Below, piece by piece: positions 50,553 to 60,262 of a stretch of 64,000 bases of DNA. Below the pieces are notes generated by a model. The model was not told where the DNA came from, did no database searches, and worked only from the letters and a program-made list of their open reading frames with translations. Origin of the DNA: Clostridiales bacterium COT073_COT-073 (GTDB lineage: Bacteria > Bacillota > Clostridia > Lachnospirales > Vallitaleaceae); assembly GCA_003858485.1 (NCBI GenBank), contig RQYD01000008.1:62001-126000 (forward strand), given 5' to 3'. The stretch's first letter is position 1. The number at the start of each line of letters is the position of its first letter. The translations under genes were made by a program, and so were the position numbers.

Positions 50553-53144
50553 TCAGTCCGTAATTACCATGGCCTGCCGGCCAAAGGATTGAAAGCCGGC
50601 TTCAAAATTAAATTTAGAGCTTTTTTCAATGCGTCCGGTCAAGGGATCAGCATAATAAACAAAAGCATCATCAAATCCAACTATCACTACACTATGTTCC
50701 CGATAGGTAACTTCCATATAGCCATTGGCCGTATGCCAGGTAGTTGTTAAAACTTCCGGCACTGCCTGCGCCATATCCGAATTAATTACCTGAACCGGCT
50801 GTCCATTACTAACGAAAGTTAAAACCTGCCGAAAACTAACACCGGTAACATTTTGCACCCGACTGCCAAAATAACGGCGGGCAATCAGAGAAATCGGCTC
50901 AATATAAACTCCCAAGCCCGGCTCCTTGGAATTAAACATAGAACCGGCAAAGGCTTCTTTCATATCAACCTGATAACTTGGCCGCTCACCCATTACCTGA
51001 TGACTATACTCTTTTAACTCCTCTGCCAGTTGAAATCGATCCGGCATTTTCGGATCATAATACGCCAGCAGCATTGATAAAGCAGTTACTTCACAGCCTC
51101 TGGGCAATTCCGGATACTGCTTGACAGCTGTAAACTGTGATATTCTGGCCTCTCTTTTTTCCCACTTACTGTCAAATAGCTTTTTTTCTGTCTGTCCATT
51201 GGCATAATAAATTTGATATTGTGAAAATTCTTTAGCCTCAACCAAAGCCTGCTGCAAGCTTTCAGCCAATATAACCATCCGGCCTGAGCGAATCAAATAA
51301 TAACCCGCTTCCGGAAGTTCTGTCCAATGTAAGGATGCAGTTTTCTGCGCACCAAAAACAATTTTCTTAGGACTGGCATTAAGGACGCGCATACCGAAAC
51401 CATAAAAATCCTGATAAATCCCCACTCCATCACTAATTACTTGTTTTTGGTTATCCTCACTAATTTGCTGACGAAAATCAAAGGGCTGTTCCTCAACTTT
51501 AATATAGTCGACCTTAATTTCTCCACGATGGGTCTGACTACCATACCTCCGCTCCAAAATCGGCAAAATACCCCTGTCTTTTTCAGCAAAAACCGGTAAT
51601 CCGAAATATTTTCCAGTTGGTGCACGTAGCACATTTTTTTCCCTGCCATCAGGCAAATACTGAATCAAACGCTGCAGCGGATAAACGACTTCCCGGTTTA
51701 AATATTCCAAAGTGTCCGTCAGCTGATATTCCCCAACATAAATCCCCGCTTGTCCGGTGCCAACAATCTTTTGATTTTTGTCTTCCAAATAAAGGGTATA
51801 GGTCTTTTCATCAACCAAATTATTCCATAACACTGTTTGATTTTTCTGGTCTGGCTGAGCTTGCCAGTAAAATAACAACAGCTCCCTGTCAAATCGGGCA
51901 TACAGGGGAATTTCTCCCTGATGCAGGGTATGTCCGGCTAAATCCAAAATAAAATAAGTGTCTTGCTGCACCCAAAAAATACGGGCTTCTTTCTCCTCCA
52001 CCACCAAATGACGATTGAGATACTCTTCCAAATCCGCTTCCCTGATTTCCAAAAAATAAGGAATATTTAAGTTTTGACCATCCCATTCAAAAAAAGCAAC
52101 TCCCCGGTGATTTCCGATTTTAGGAAGATTATCCGTAAAAATGCCATATCCTAAAAAATAATACTTATTATTTTTCCAGCCAATCCCACGAAAATAAAGA
52201 TTTTCCAATTCATCTACCAAATAGTCATCATTAATTTCATCACGTCGGTAAAGAGTATAAATATCCTGATCATTTCCGGCATAAACCTCACTACCTTCGA
52301 TCTGAACAAATTTCCCGCCATCAATATCCCATTGCCCGCCAGCTGATAAAACTGCACTTTTTCGGGTTTTATCATAATGGCCTCGTTTTTTATTGCGAAT
52401 CGTCTCCTGCCAGGTTTTTTGACCATCGGCAGTCATGGTAAACTCATAAAATTTATCCAAATATTCAAAGCCACCTGACTGACGAATGGCTGTCACCGCT
52501 TTGGCCCTGCCCTTAATGCTGCCATCAGCAGCGGCAGTTTCCACTGTCAGAGCCACCGTTCCCATCAGCTTTTCATCCTGGCGGTGATAATTATCAATTT
52601 CTTGCACTATCTCCTCCAATTTCTGTGCGAACAACGAATCAGATTGGTAAAAGAATGGCAAATCATAATAAAATTCCCTACCCGAATGGTTTAAAATAAT
52701 CCGCAATAAATATAGTTCATTCTCCAGTAGCTGCTCTGGTAACTCCCGGAGAAAAAATGTCAAATCAAAATACGATTGTTCCCAAATGACCTGTGCATCC
52801 TTAACCCGATATAGCTTTAAACTCGAAATATAATTTTCCCAGCTTCCTTTCACCCAAAATTCGAAACCACTGGCATTACAAACTGCTACTGCCCGCTGGT
52901 AAGACTCCGGTTCGATTGCAGTCACACTGCCGGTTATCGGTAAAACAAAATGTCCATTAAGCAGCAGTCCAAAATATGGCAAATCCATTGTTTGTCCCTC
53001 CAAATAGTCAGTTGAAATCAATCTTTCTTCCATTGGCTTTACAATTGTTTTGTTTTCATACGCACAGCCTGTCAGCAGCACAAAAAAGAGGCAAAGAACC
53101 TCCGCCCTGATCAATCTTCGGATTTCTTTGCCTTTTATCTTCAT
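50553..53144 (-). CDS. large lipoprotein with C-terminal C39-like cysteine peptidase domain
   Basis: An 863-residue protein with lipobox L-T-G-C at residues 24-27, so it is held outside the membrane. The first 650 or so residues are beta-rich and unrecognised. The last 180 form a Peptidase_C39_2 domain: Cys near residue 684 in L-P-R-G-C-E-V-T-A-L-S-M-L-L, His in Y-R-E-H-S-V-V-I-V-G, and Asp in Y-Y-A-D-P-L. It lies 11 bases downstream of an ABC exporter pair, so it is probably co-transcribed. It might trim or process an exported peptide, but this is inference. Confidence 0.85.
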   Translation of the reverse strand: MKIKGKEIRRLIRAEVLCLFFVLLTGCAYENKTIVKPMEERLISTDYLEGQTMDLPYFGLLLNGHFVLPITGSVTAIEPESYQRAVAVCNASGFEFWVKGSWENYISSLKLYRVKDAQVIWEQSYFDLTFFLRELPEQLLENELYLLRIILNHSGREFYYDLPFFYQSDSLFAQKLEEIVQEIDNYHRQDEKLMGTVALTVETAAADGSIKGRAKAVTAIRQSGGFEYLDKFYEFTMTADGQKTWQETIRNKKRGHYDKTRKSAVLSAGGQWDIDGGKFVQIEGSEVYAGNDQDIYTLYRRDEINDDYLVDELENLYFRGIGWKNNKYYFLGYGIFTDNLPKIGNHRGVAFFEWDGQNLNIPYFLEIREADLEEYLNRHLVVEEKEARIFWVQQDTYFILDLAGHTLHQGEIPLYARFDRELLLFYWQAQPDQKNQTVLWNNLVDEKTYTLYLEDKNQKIVGTGQAGIYVGEYQLTDTLEYLNREVVYPLQRLIQYLPDGREKNVLRAPTGKYFGLPVFAEKDRGILPILERRYGSQTHRGEIKVDYIKVEEQPFDFRQQISEDNQKQVISDGVGIYQDFYGFGMRVLNASPKKIVFGAQKTASLHWTELPEAGYYLIRSGRMVILAESLQQALVEAKEFSQYQIYYANGQTEKKLFDSKWEKREARISQFTAVKQYPELPRGCEVTALSMLLAYYDPKMPDRFQLAEELKEYSHQVMGERPSYQVDMKEAFAGSMFNSKEPGLGVYIEPISLIARRYFGSRVQNVTGVSFRQVLTFVSNGQPVQVINSDMAQAVPEVLTTTWHTANGYMEVTYREHSVVIVGFDDAFVYYADPLTGRIEKSSKFNFEAGFQSFGRQAMVITD

Positions 53145-53155
53145 GTTTCCCCCTG

Positions 53156-54928
53156 TTATGCCCTCTGTGCCATATATAAATGATAATAATCTCCTTTTTT
53201 TTCAATCAATTCTGAATGGGAACCCATTTCCGAAATTTGCTTGTTTTTAATAAAGAAAATTCGACTGGCCTGCTTAATGGTTGACAAGCGATGTGCCACA
53301 ATAAAAGAAGTTCTTCCCTTTAAAAGAGCAGTGATCCCCTGCTGAATCAGGCGCTCGGTATGAGTGTCAATGCTGGCTGTTGCTTCATCCAAAATCAAAA
53401 TCGATGGTTTGGCAATCATTGTTCGGGCAAAGGCAATTAATTGCTTTTGTCCAATCGAAAGTTTAGAGCCTTTGTCGTTAATCACAGTCTCATAACCTTT
53501 TTCCAAACTCATGATAAAATCATGAATTTGAACAGCTTTGGCCGCTTCTTCAATTTCCGCCTGCGTGGCGTCCAGTTTACCATAGCGAATATTATCGGCA
53601 ATCGTACCGGTAAAAAGAACGGTATCTTGTGTCATAATTCCCATTTGTGAGCGTAAACCGGAAAGGCCAACTTGACTGATATCCTGATTATCGATCAAAA
53701 TTTGACCACTTTTGACTTCATAAAAACGGGCCAGCGCATTAATAATGGTGGTTTTTCCTTCACCAGTCGGACCAACCAAAGCAATTGTTTCCCCTTTGTC
53801 AACTGAAAAAGAAACATTATCCAACACAACTTTTTCACCATCATAAGAAAAGACAACATCTTTAAACTCAATTTGTCCCTCTATTTTAGGCATTTGTTTC
53901 ATATTTTCCAAGTCTCTTTCTTCCGGCTCTGTATCCAGGATTTCAAACACCCGCTCAGCCGCCGTCAAATTGGAAACCAATTGATTGTAAAAACTACTTA
54001 AATTTAATATCGGCATCCAAAACATATTTATATAGGTAGTAAATGTAATTATCATCCCAATTGAAACTTCACCTTTTTGGATCAAAGGAATCCCCAGATA
54101 AAAAACCAAAAACATTCCTATGCCCGAAGCCAAAAGTACAATTGGCCAAAATAAATCATTTAAAACCACTGCTTTAAAAAAGCTATCCTTCACCTCAAAC
54201 AGCAGCCGTCCGAAATTTTTAGAGGTTTGTCTTTCAGCTGTAAAGCTTTGAACCACTGCAATCCCGGAAAAATCCTCATGAGTAAAGGCATTCATATTTG
54301 AGCTTTTTTGACGGTGCACCTGCCAGCGTTTATGGGCAAAAATTTCCACTAAGTACATTCCGGCCACCAGCAGCGGTAGGGTCGCCACTCCGGCTAATGC
54401 CAATTTATAATTAAGTGTCATCATAATCACCAAAACGGCAATAATATTAACCGCCTCCGGCACCAAGGTCACCACTGCATTATTAAGCACATCTTTCAGG
54501 GAATTGACATCACCAATCACCCGGGCTAAAATCTTACCTGTGGGCCGTTTATCAAAAAAAGAAAATCCCAGGCTCTGAATGTGAGTATAAAGTTCCTGTC
54601 GGATCTCTAAAAGCACATGATTAGATACCTTACCCATTACCAAAATACGAATTCTCAGGCAAATTACCAAAATCAAATTCAAAACTACTGCAATTGCTAA
54701 AAGTCTAAGCAAACCCTGCACATCTGAGTTTTCAATATATTTGTCAATGGCGGTCATTACCAGCAATGGATTGATCATGGTCACAACTGTTGTTACTGCC
54801 ATCATCAAAAACACTAACAAAACTTCTTTCTTGTATTTAATCATATAACGAAACAAACGCCGAATGGTCAGCCACTTTGACACTTTAACGGCAGCTTCAT
54901 CTTGTTTATAACTATTTACAGCTTCCAT
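53156..54928 (-). CDS. ABC exporter half-transporter (second of pair)
   Basis: A 590-residue protein: six transmembrane helices (about residues 20-310), then an ATPase domain with Walker A G-P-T-G-E-G-K-T-T, signature L-S-I-G-Q (altered from LSGGQ), Walker B I-L-I-L-D-E-A-T-A-S-I-D with the catalytic Glu, and switch His A-H-R-L-S. It forms a heterodimer with the protein encoded upstream. The altered signature here and the Asp at the other subunit's catalytic Glu fit the asymmetric-site exporters such as BmrCD or TM287/288. Substrate: drug, lipid or peptide, not determinable. Confidence 0.93.
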   Translation of the reverse strand: MEAVNSYKQDEAAVKVSKWLTIRRLFRYMIKYKKEVLLVFLMMAVTTVVTMINPLLVMTAIDKYIENSDVQGLLRLLAIAVVLNLILVICLRIRILVMGKVSNHVLLEIRQELYTHIQSLGFSFFDKRPTGKILARVIGDVNSLKDVLNNAVVTLVPEAVNIIAVLVIMMTLNYKLALAGVATLPLLVAGMYLVEIFAHKRWQVHRQKSSNMNAFTHEDFSGIAVVQSFTAERQTSKNFGRLLFEVKDSFFKAVVLNDLFWPIVLLASGIGMFLVFYLGIPLIQKGEVSIGMIITFTTYINMFWMPILNLSSFYNQLVSNLTAAERVFEILDTEPEERDLENMKQMPKIEGQIEFKDVVFSYDGEKVVLDNVSFSVDKGETIALVGPTGEGKTTIINALARFYEVKSGQILIDNQDISQVGLSGLRSQMGIMTQDTVLFTGTIADNIRYGKLDATQAEIEEAAKAVQIHDFIMSLEKGYETVINDKGSKLSIGQKQLIAFARTMIAKPSILILDEATASIDTHTERLIQQGITALLKGRTSFIVAHRLSTIKQASRIFFIKNKQISEMGSHSELIEKKGDYYHLYMAQRA

Positions 54929-54939
54929 TTTTTCACCCC

Positions 54940-56658
54940 CTATGCCACTAAAAATTCCATTTGCTCTTGATAAGTTTCATAATAATGGCCTTTTAAAGCA
55001 AGGAGTTCCTCATGTTTGCCACGTTCAACAATTTGACCACCCTCAATCACTAAAATTTCATCTGCATTTTTAACAGCCGAAATTCGGTGAGCCACAATGA
55101 TTTTGGTAATTTCTCCATAATGCTCAATATTCTTTTGAATACTGCTCTCAGTCTCCATATCCAGAGCAGAAGTTGAATCATCTAAAATCAGAACCGGACT
55201 TTTCCTGGCAAAAGCTCTGGCAATACTGATTCTTTGTTTTTGACCGCCGGATAAACCAATTCCCTTTTCACCAATCACGGTATCATAAGATTTTTCCATT
55301 TGACTGATAAACTGATGCGCCATGGCATCCTCGGCAAAACGTTCCAAATCATCCGGAGCCAGAGTTTTTCCCTGGCCTAAGCTGATATTTTCAGCAATGC
55401 TTTCAGAAAACAAAAAAACATTTTGCAGTACAAAGGAAAACTGCTTACGCAGAAAAAACAAATCATAATCCTTGATCGGGATCTCATCCAGATAAATCGT
55501 TCCTGCACTGGCATCATAAAACCGAGCCAGCAGCTTGGTAATCAAGCTCTTGCCTGAACCGGTACTGCCCATAATGGCCAAAGTTTTACCCGGCTTGACT
55601 TCAAAGCTGACATTTTTTAATAAGGTCATATTATCCAGTTCCAATGATACCCCGTCAAAGCGAATATTGCCTTTAATTTTTCCGCTTTTAATCCCATTTT
55701 CTTTATTTTCGATTTTCGATTGACAGGCAAAAATTTGATCAATTTTTTTAGCCGAAGAACCAGCCTGAGCCATTAAAGTCGCAATCCAGCCGGTCATTCG
55801 CATGGGCCACATGGCCATTGAGGCATAGGCCGAAAACTCAGCCAGCACACCAATACTTAATTTAGCCTGAATCACATAGGCACCGCCGGCTACAATTAAA
55901 ATCACCGGCAAAACATTCATGATAAACTCAATGGTCGGATAAAATCTGGCTAATACCTTGGCCTGATTATAATTTAAGCGATAGTATTCCTGATTGTTTT
56001 TTAGAAATTTTTCGATTTCATGTTTTTCCCGGGCAAATGATTTGACCATCCGAATTCCTGCAATATCTTCACCAGCAGTGGTGTTCATGGTCGCAGTCTG
56101 CTCACTGATATCCTCAAACACCTTAACATTTGTTAAATTAAGGCGAATGGTCAGATATGCCAAAACCGGAAGCACCGGTACAATCATCAATGTCAAACCC
56201 GGATGAATGCGAAACATCAGAGTAACCGCCGTCCCCATCGTCAAAAGCATTTCCACTGTTAAAAACAGTCCAAATGAGGTACCCATCCAGACATTGTCAA
56301 CATCTTCTTTGACCCGTGACATCAGCTCACCGGTATTTTTTTCATCAAAAAAATCATAGGACAGGCTTTGGATATGATCAAACAGTTGCTGGCGGATTGA
56401 TACCGCCAAATTAAGACCACCCAGGTCAAAAAGCAGCTCTTTAAAATAACCGGTCAAAGCCCGGCCAAAGGTCAGTAATAACATCAACATCCCCAGGGTT
56501 CGGAATTGATCTATTTGTCCCTCTTTAATAACTTCATCAATCATCCGCTGCAATACCACCGGATTGTAAAAATTAAGTATCAATGATACTATTAACGCTA
56601 TGCTGCCCAATAAATAATAAGGCCATAGCTTTCCCATTTCTTTGATAACTCTTTTCAT
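54940..56658 (-). CDS. ABC exporter half-transporter (first of pair, degenerate ATPase site)
   Basis: A 572-residue protein: six transmembrane helices and an ATPase domain with Walker A G-S-T-G-S-G-K-S, signature L-S-G-G-Q, Walker B V-L-I-L-D-D-S-T-S-A-L-D, where the catalytic Glu is Asp, and A-H-R-I-S. The Asp marks this as the degenerate-site subunit of a heterodimer. Eleven bases separate it from its partner. AGGAAAT precedes the ATG. Confidence 0.93.
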   Translation of the reverse strand: MKRVIKEMGKLWPYYLLGSIALIVSLILNFYNPVVLQRMIDEVIKEGQIDQFRTLGMLMLLLTFGRALTGYFKELLFDLGGLNLAVSIRQQLFDHIQSLSYDFFDEKNTGELMSRVKEDVDNVWMGTSFGLFLTVEMLLTMGTAVTLMFRIHPGLTLMIVPVLPVLAYLTIRLNLTNVKVFEDISEQTATMNTTAGEDIAGIRMVKSFAREKHEIEKFLKNNQEYYRLNYNQAKVLARFYPTIEFIMNVLPVILIVAGGAYVIQAKLSIGVLAEFSAYASMAMWPMRMTGWIATLMAQAGSSAKKIDQIFACQSKIENKENGIKSGKIKGNIRFDGVSLELDNMTLLKNVSFEVKPGKTLAIMGSTGSGKSLITKLLARFYDASAGTIYLDEIPIKDYDLFFLRKQFSFVLQNVFLFSESIAENISLGQGKTLAPDDLERFAEDAMAHQFISQMEKSYDTVIGEKGIGLSGGQKQRISIARAFARKSPVLILDDSTSALDMETESSIQKNIEHYGEITKIIVAHRISAVKNADEILVIEGGQIVERGKHEELLALKGHYYETYQEQMEFLVA

Positions 56659-56743
56659 ATTTCCTCCGTCTTAACTGCGGAGAATCCTGTCAAATCCACT
56701 AGACTGAAATTCCTGTCTTTATCTTTTGAATTCCAGTCAAATT

Positions 56744-57154
56744 CTATATCAATTTGCGGATTGTCGCAGCTAATTCTTCTAACTCTTCTTCCGTAACTTC
56801 CTTGGTTTTCCAAGGCAAGGTAAAGTCATCCTCATAATACCTTGGAATTAAATGTAAGTGAAAATGCTTGACCGTTTGGCCGGCAGCTTCACCATTATTT
56901 TGTAAAATATTCATGCCATCACATTTGGTCGCCTGTTTCAAGGCTTTAGCCACTACCGACGCCAAAGAAAATAGTTTTCCGGCAGTTTCTCCATCCATTT
57001 GATACAAATCATCAAAATGTTCTTTGGTTAAAATTAAAGTATGTCCCTGACTGCTGGGAAATCTATCCATAATCACTCTGAAATCACTATTTTCAAAGAC
57101 AGTTGCCGATTTTAATTCCCCGGCTGCAATTTTACAAAATAAACAATCACTCAT
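56744..57154 (-). CDS. HIT-family nucleotide-binding hydrolase
   Basis: A 136-residue HIT protein: zinc-type start C-L-F-C-K-I, and the histidine triad H-F-H-L-H-L near residue 97. It would hydrolyse nucleotide phosphoramidates or dinucleoside polyphosphates (Hint/Fhit group). Start set at ATG 57154, after GAGAGG; the frame opens 108 bases further up but without a ribosome site and with no family match. It stands alone. Confidence 0.92.
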   Translation of the reverse strand: MSDCLFCKIAAGELKSATVFENSDFRVIMDRFPSSQGHTLILTKEHFDDLYQMDGETAGKLFSLASVVAKALKQATKCDGMNILQNNGEAAGQTVKHFHLHLIPRYYEDDFTLPWKTKEVTEEELEELAATIRKLI

Positions 57155-57412
57155 CACATTATATCCTCTCTTTCTTTTGCTTATTCCTACTGAGGCTCCG
57201 CCATCTTTAAGGCCTGATGTCAAATGAACATAAAGCCCTCTCCTGATGGCAGCCACTGGCACACAAAGTTGTTTTCATTTAAATAGCCTGTTACCCTTTT
57301 TGTCCTAATCTTACATTTTATATCCTCCTCCGGCAGTTCTGCTCTATCATCATTGGCTTTGAACCTTTACTAAAATCATTTGTACCGGATCATAGCCGAT
57401 TGCGCTTTCTTT

Positions 57413-58423
57413 TTACCTATTGGTTGTGAAAAAATCATCCAGTTTATATAAGACTGTCAGTTCCCCTTTGGCTGTCATCTCTCCGGTCATAAATGCTCTT
57501 TGAAAAGAGATTTTCCCGGCTAAAATTTGGCGAATCGTTTCTTCAGTAGCAGAGATGGTAACCGGTACATCTTCCTGGCCATATGCAGCAAAGATACCTG
57601 ATTTTTTTATTAATACAGTCGTATTGGCTGCCGGCTTATCGATTATCAGGATCTGCAATTGATATTCCTGGTCGGTATAACCACTGTATTTCTGCATCAA
57701 CAATTCCGGTAAAGTCTGATATTCCGCTTTGGTTTTTTCTTCTAATTTAGCTTTCAATTTATCCGATAAAGACTGAATATGAGCCTGTTCTTTTTGCTGA
57801 CGGGCTGTTTCAGCTGATTGCTCCGGTGTTATCATTTCCTCAACCGGTTTTGTCTGTCCGAGCACCTTATCGGCGGTCAATGACTGCGGTAATTGGTAGG
57901 ACTGATGCAGACCATACCGAAAATACTGTTCCGCTCTTTTTTCAATGACTTGTATCGCCTCAAAATTACCAGCCAAATCAGCTGAATTGGCAAATATAGC
58001 GGTTATCTGCTGACCCAGGCTGCCACCTAAAAGCTGCCAGGCAGTTTCCAAATAAATGGCCGCCTCTTTTTCAAAACCATCACGACTAAAAACTATTGAA
58101 AACAACGGAATTTCATCAAATGCTCCCGATTTTTTATAGAAATGGCAGTCATCCAGTAATTTTTGCAGTAAATAACCAATCCCATACCATTCAACGGTCA
58201 GCGCTATCACTACTCCGGCACTGCCGGTCATGGCCAAAATCACCTCTTCATTATCATCTTTCGACAAATCTTTATACTCAACAGTTAATCCCAGCTCTTT
58301 AAAAACTTCCTGCAAACGGCCGCAGGCATAATGAGCCGGATTATCGGCCTCTGATAAGCCAGCATATACCATCGTAATTTTTTTACTTGCTTTGCGTTTT
58401 TCTTTATCAAATTCCGAAGCCAT
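57413..58423 (-). CDS. flavodoxin/FMN-reductase-like protein fused to a C-terminal SCP2 domain
   Basis: About 336 residues. Residues about 15-185 look like an NAD(P)H-dependent FMN reductase or flavodoxin-like fold (I-T-M-V-Y-A-G-L-S near the start, then G-S-A-G-V-V-I-A-L-T-V-E-W-Y near residue 70). A charged linker follows (about 200-235), and residues about 235-336 resemble the SCP2 sterol/lipid-carrier domain, ending in F-M-T-G-E-M-T-A-K-G-E-L-T-V-L-Y-K-L. It may handle a hydrophobic ligand. Start set at ATG 58423 (AAGGGAG); a TTG at 58453 lies inside the neighbouring repeat. Confidence 0.72.
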   Translation of the reverse strand: MASEFDKEKRKASKKITMVYAGLSEADNPAHYACGRLQEVFKELGLTVEYKDLSKDDNEEVILAMTGSAGVVIALTVEWYGIGYLLQKLLDDCHFYKKSGAFDEIPLFSIVFSRDGFEKEAAIYLETAWQLLGGSLGQQITAIFANSADLAGNFEAIQVIEKRAEQYFRYGLHQSYQLPQSLTADKVLGQTKPVEEMITPEQSAETARQQKEQAHIQSLSDKLKAKLEEKTKAEYQTLPELLMQKYSGYTDQEYQLQILIIDKPAANTTVLIKKSGIFAAYGQEDVPVTISATEETIRQILAGKISFQRAFMTGEMTAKGELTVLYKLDDFFTTNR

Positions 58424-58451
58424 TTTCACCATCTCCCTTTCTTTGTCAGTC

Positions 58452-58640
58452 AACTCAAATTTCCCACCGTCTTTTGGGGTATTATCCCTGCACCCTTTCG
58501 CAACTTGCTACGCAAGATTGCTTTCGGGTCACATGCCTTTCGCAACTTGTCATGCAAGATTGCTTTCGGGTCACATGCCTTTCGCAACTTACTGCATAAA
58601 ATTGCTTGTAATTGTACCCTATCATATTCTCTGGCAAAAG
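58452..58640. repeat. dispersed element family 1, copy D, with a 42-bp tandem repeat
   Basis: Starts AAATTTCCCACCGTCTTTTG like the other copies. It then holds a 42-base unit, CCTTTCGCAACTTG followed by GCAAGATTGCTTTCGGGTC and ACATG, at 58494-58535 and 58536-58577, and a decayed third unit at 58578-58619. It lies between the rhomboid gene and the flavodoxin-SCP2 gene. The unit is its own weak palindrome (TTGC...GCAA). Confidence 0.75.
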
Positions 58641-58710
58641 CTGCTTTCCCGGCATATACCATATTAAAGCACTTGTTTCTGGCAGGCGCCTAACCTTGCT
58701 TGTTAAAAGC

Positions 58711-59766
58711 TTACAACAATTGCTTTCTTTTTCTGGCAAATAAGGCAGCCAGTAACAACCCGACCGCAAAACCTCCTAAATGGGCAGCTAAATCTATTTG
58801 GATATCAATAACACTGCCAATTAAACCAATTAAAAAATAAAGAAATATAGCATAGGCATCCAGACCTCCGGCTTTCTTTTTCGTTAAATAAGCAATGCTT
58901 AAAAGTGCTCCCATCAAAGCATATACTCCACCACTGGCTCCGGCGGCCACCACATAAAAATCGCCATTCCAAAAATGATATCCAAAACTGACTATATTTC
59001 CGACCAGACCACCCAGCAGATAAATTATCAGCATTTCCCCGGCCGAAATTTGTTTTTCCAGACGGCTGCCAAAAATATAAATTCCCGCCGAATTCATTAC
59101 TAAATGAGTGATGCCAATGTGTAAAAACATGGCTGTCAGGAGCCGGTACCACTCTCCGTTTAAGACCAGCAGGACATTCATTGCCCCCATCTGCAGCAAG
59201 ACTTCGGTCTGTAATGAACCACCCAGTATTTCTGTAATCAGCCACATCAATCCATTGATCAGGATAAGCCCATAGCTAAGATAATATTTGCTACCGGTAT
59301 TGCCCATCACATAGCCTGTCACCTGGTGACGGCTTAAAATTTCAACCAATTCCTTTTCCAAATTCAAAAAAGCAGTGGGTTGATTTGGCGGAAAAATTAT
59401 TCTTTCAGCTGAATAATCCAAAATCCAAAAAAGCTCAATTACTTTTGCCTCCAATTCCGGCGTTTGCCAGCTCATTTGTTCCTGAGCATTGGTAGTTAGC
59501 AGTAAATTCAAAGCAAAAATCCGATCAGCCGAAAGCCGGTTTTGAGCAATCAAAGTCCGCAGCATTTGGCTTTGCTCCTCTATCCATGTCCTTTCCTCCT
59601 CGGAAATCAAACTGACCACATATAAATTACTTTTGCGAAAATCAAAATAAATTCGATGACCGGAGATTGATGCTCCATCATCCTGGCGGCTGATTAAATT
59701 AACCGCCTGTATTCCCCGGCTACGCAATAACTTATCAACTAAATCAATTGCTGTTTGTTTTTCCAT
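58711..59766 (-). CDS. rhomboid intramembrane serine protease with N-terminal cytosolic domain
   Basis: A 351-residue protein. An N-terminal domain of about 150 residues without membrane segments is followed by about six to seven transmembrane helices. The serine is in A-G-A-S-G-G-V-Y-A-L near residue 270 and the His in A-A-H-L-G-G-F near residue 325, the rhomboid dyad; H-I-G-I-T-H-L-V-M-N-S-A-G matches the GluP/YqgP type. Start set at ATG 59766 (GGAGAG upstream), overlapping the Gx gene by 23 bases, so translation is coupled. Confidence 0.9.
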   Translation of the reverse strand: MEKQTAIDLVDKLLRSRGIQAVNLISRQDDGASISGHRIYFDFRKSNLYVVSLISEEERTWIEEQSQMLRTLIAQNRLSADRIFALNLLLTTNAQEQMSWQTPELEAKVIELFWILDYSAERIIFPPNQPTAFLNLEKELVEILSRHQVTGYVMGNTGSKYYLSYGLILINGLMWLITEILGGSLQTEVLLQMGAMNVLLVLNGEWYRLLTAMFLHIGITHLVMNSAGIYIFGSRLEKQISAGEMLIIYLLGGLVGNIVSFGYHFWNGDFYVVAAGASGGVYALMGALLSIAYLTKKKAGGLDAYAIFLYFLIGLIGSVIDIQIDLAAHLGGFAVGLLLAALFARKRKQLL

Positions 59767-60262
59767 TTCCACTCTCCGTTCGCAATCGTTCCAATACCTG
59801 CACTGCCAGGACACCAATGAAAAATCCGGTTATGCCGCCGGCTGCCAATAAAACCGGAAAATAATAAATTAGTTTAATACTTTCCACCACCAACATGGCC
59901 ACCAGTAGTTGTCCAAGATTATGAAAGACACCGCCGGCCACACTCACCCCAACCGGTGAAAAAAAACGAATTTTCCTGACCAGCGCCATTACCGATAAAC
60001 TTAAAACTCCGCCAGCCAAACTATACAGCAGTGTAGCCATATTGCCAAAAGTAATCGCAACCAGAACAATTCTAAGCAGTGATACCCCCATAGCTGCTGT
60101 AAATCCCCATAAATAAAGAGGAATTATAATCACCAAATTAGCCAGACCCAATTTAATACCCGGAAAAGGCAAGGGAATGGGAATTAAAAATTCGATATAA
60201 CTAAAAATCATGGCCAAACTAACAAATAAAGCCATACGGCTGAATTTTTGCCTAGTTTGCAA
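59744..60262 (-). CDS. Gx transporter family protein (heptaprenyl diphosphate synthase component I-like)
   Basis: About 172 residues with about five hydrophobic segments, matching the Hpre_diP_synt_I/Gx transporter family. I set a TTG start at 60262 because AGGAGGTGG lies eight bases before it; the frame can be read from 60304 without a ribosome site. The start overlaps the stop of the NusG-II gene by 11 bases. This NusG-II and Gx pair resembles pairs found near flavin-linked electron-transfer genes in other Gram-positives, but no such partner genes are here. The function is unproved. Confidence 0.8.
   Translation of the reverse strand: MQTRQKFSRMALFVSLAMIFSYIEFLIPIPLPFPGIKLGLANLVIIIPLYLWGFTAAMGVSLLRIVLVAITFGNMATLLYSLAGGVLSLSVMALVRKIRFFSPVGVSVAGGVFHNLGQLLVAMLVVESIKLIYYFPVLLAAGGITGFFIGVLAVQVLERLRTESGNGKTNSN

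Noticed and set aside
58494-58619. Possible CRISPR-like repeats
   Set aside because: The 42-base units are directly adjacent with no spacers and no cas genes nearby; they are a tandem repeat in a dispersed element.
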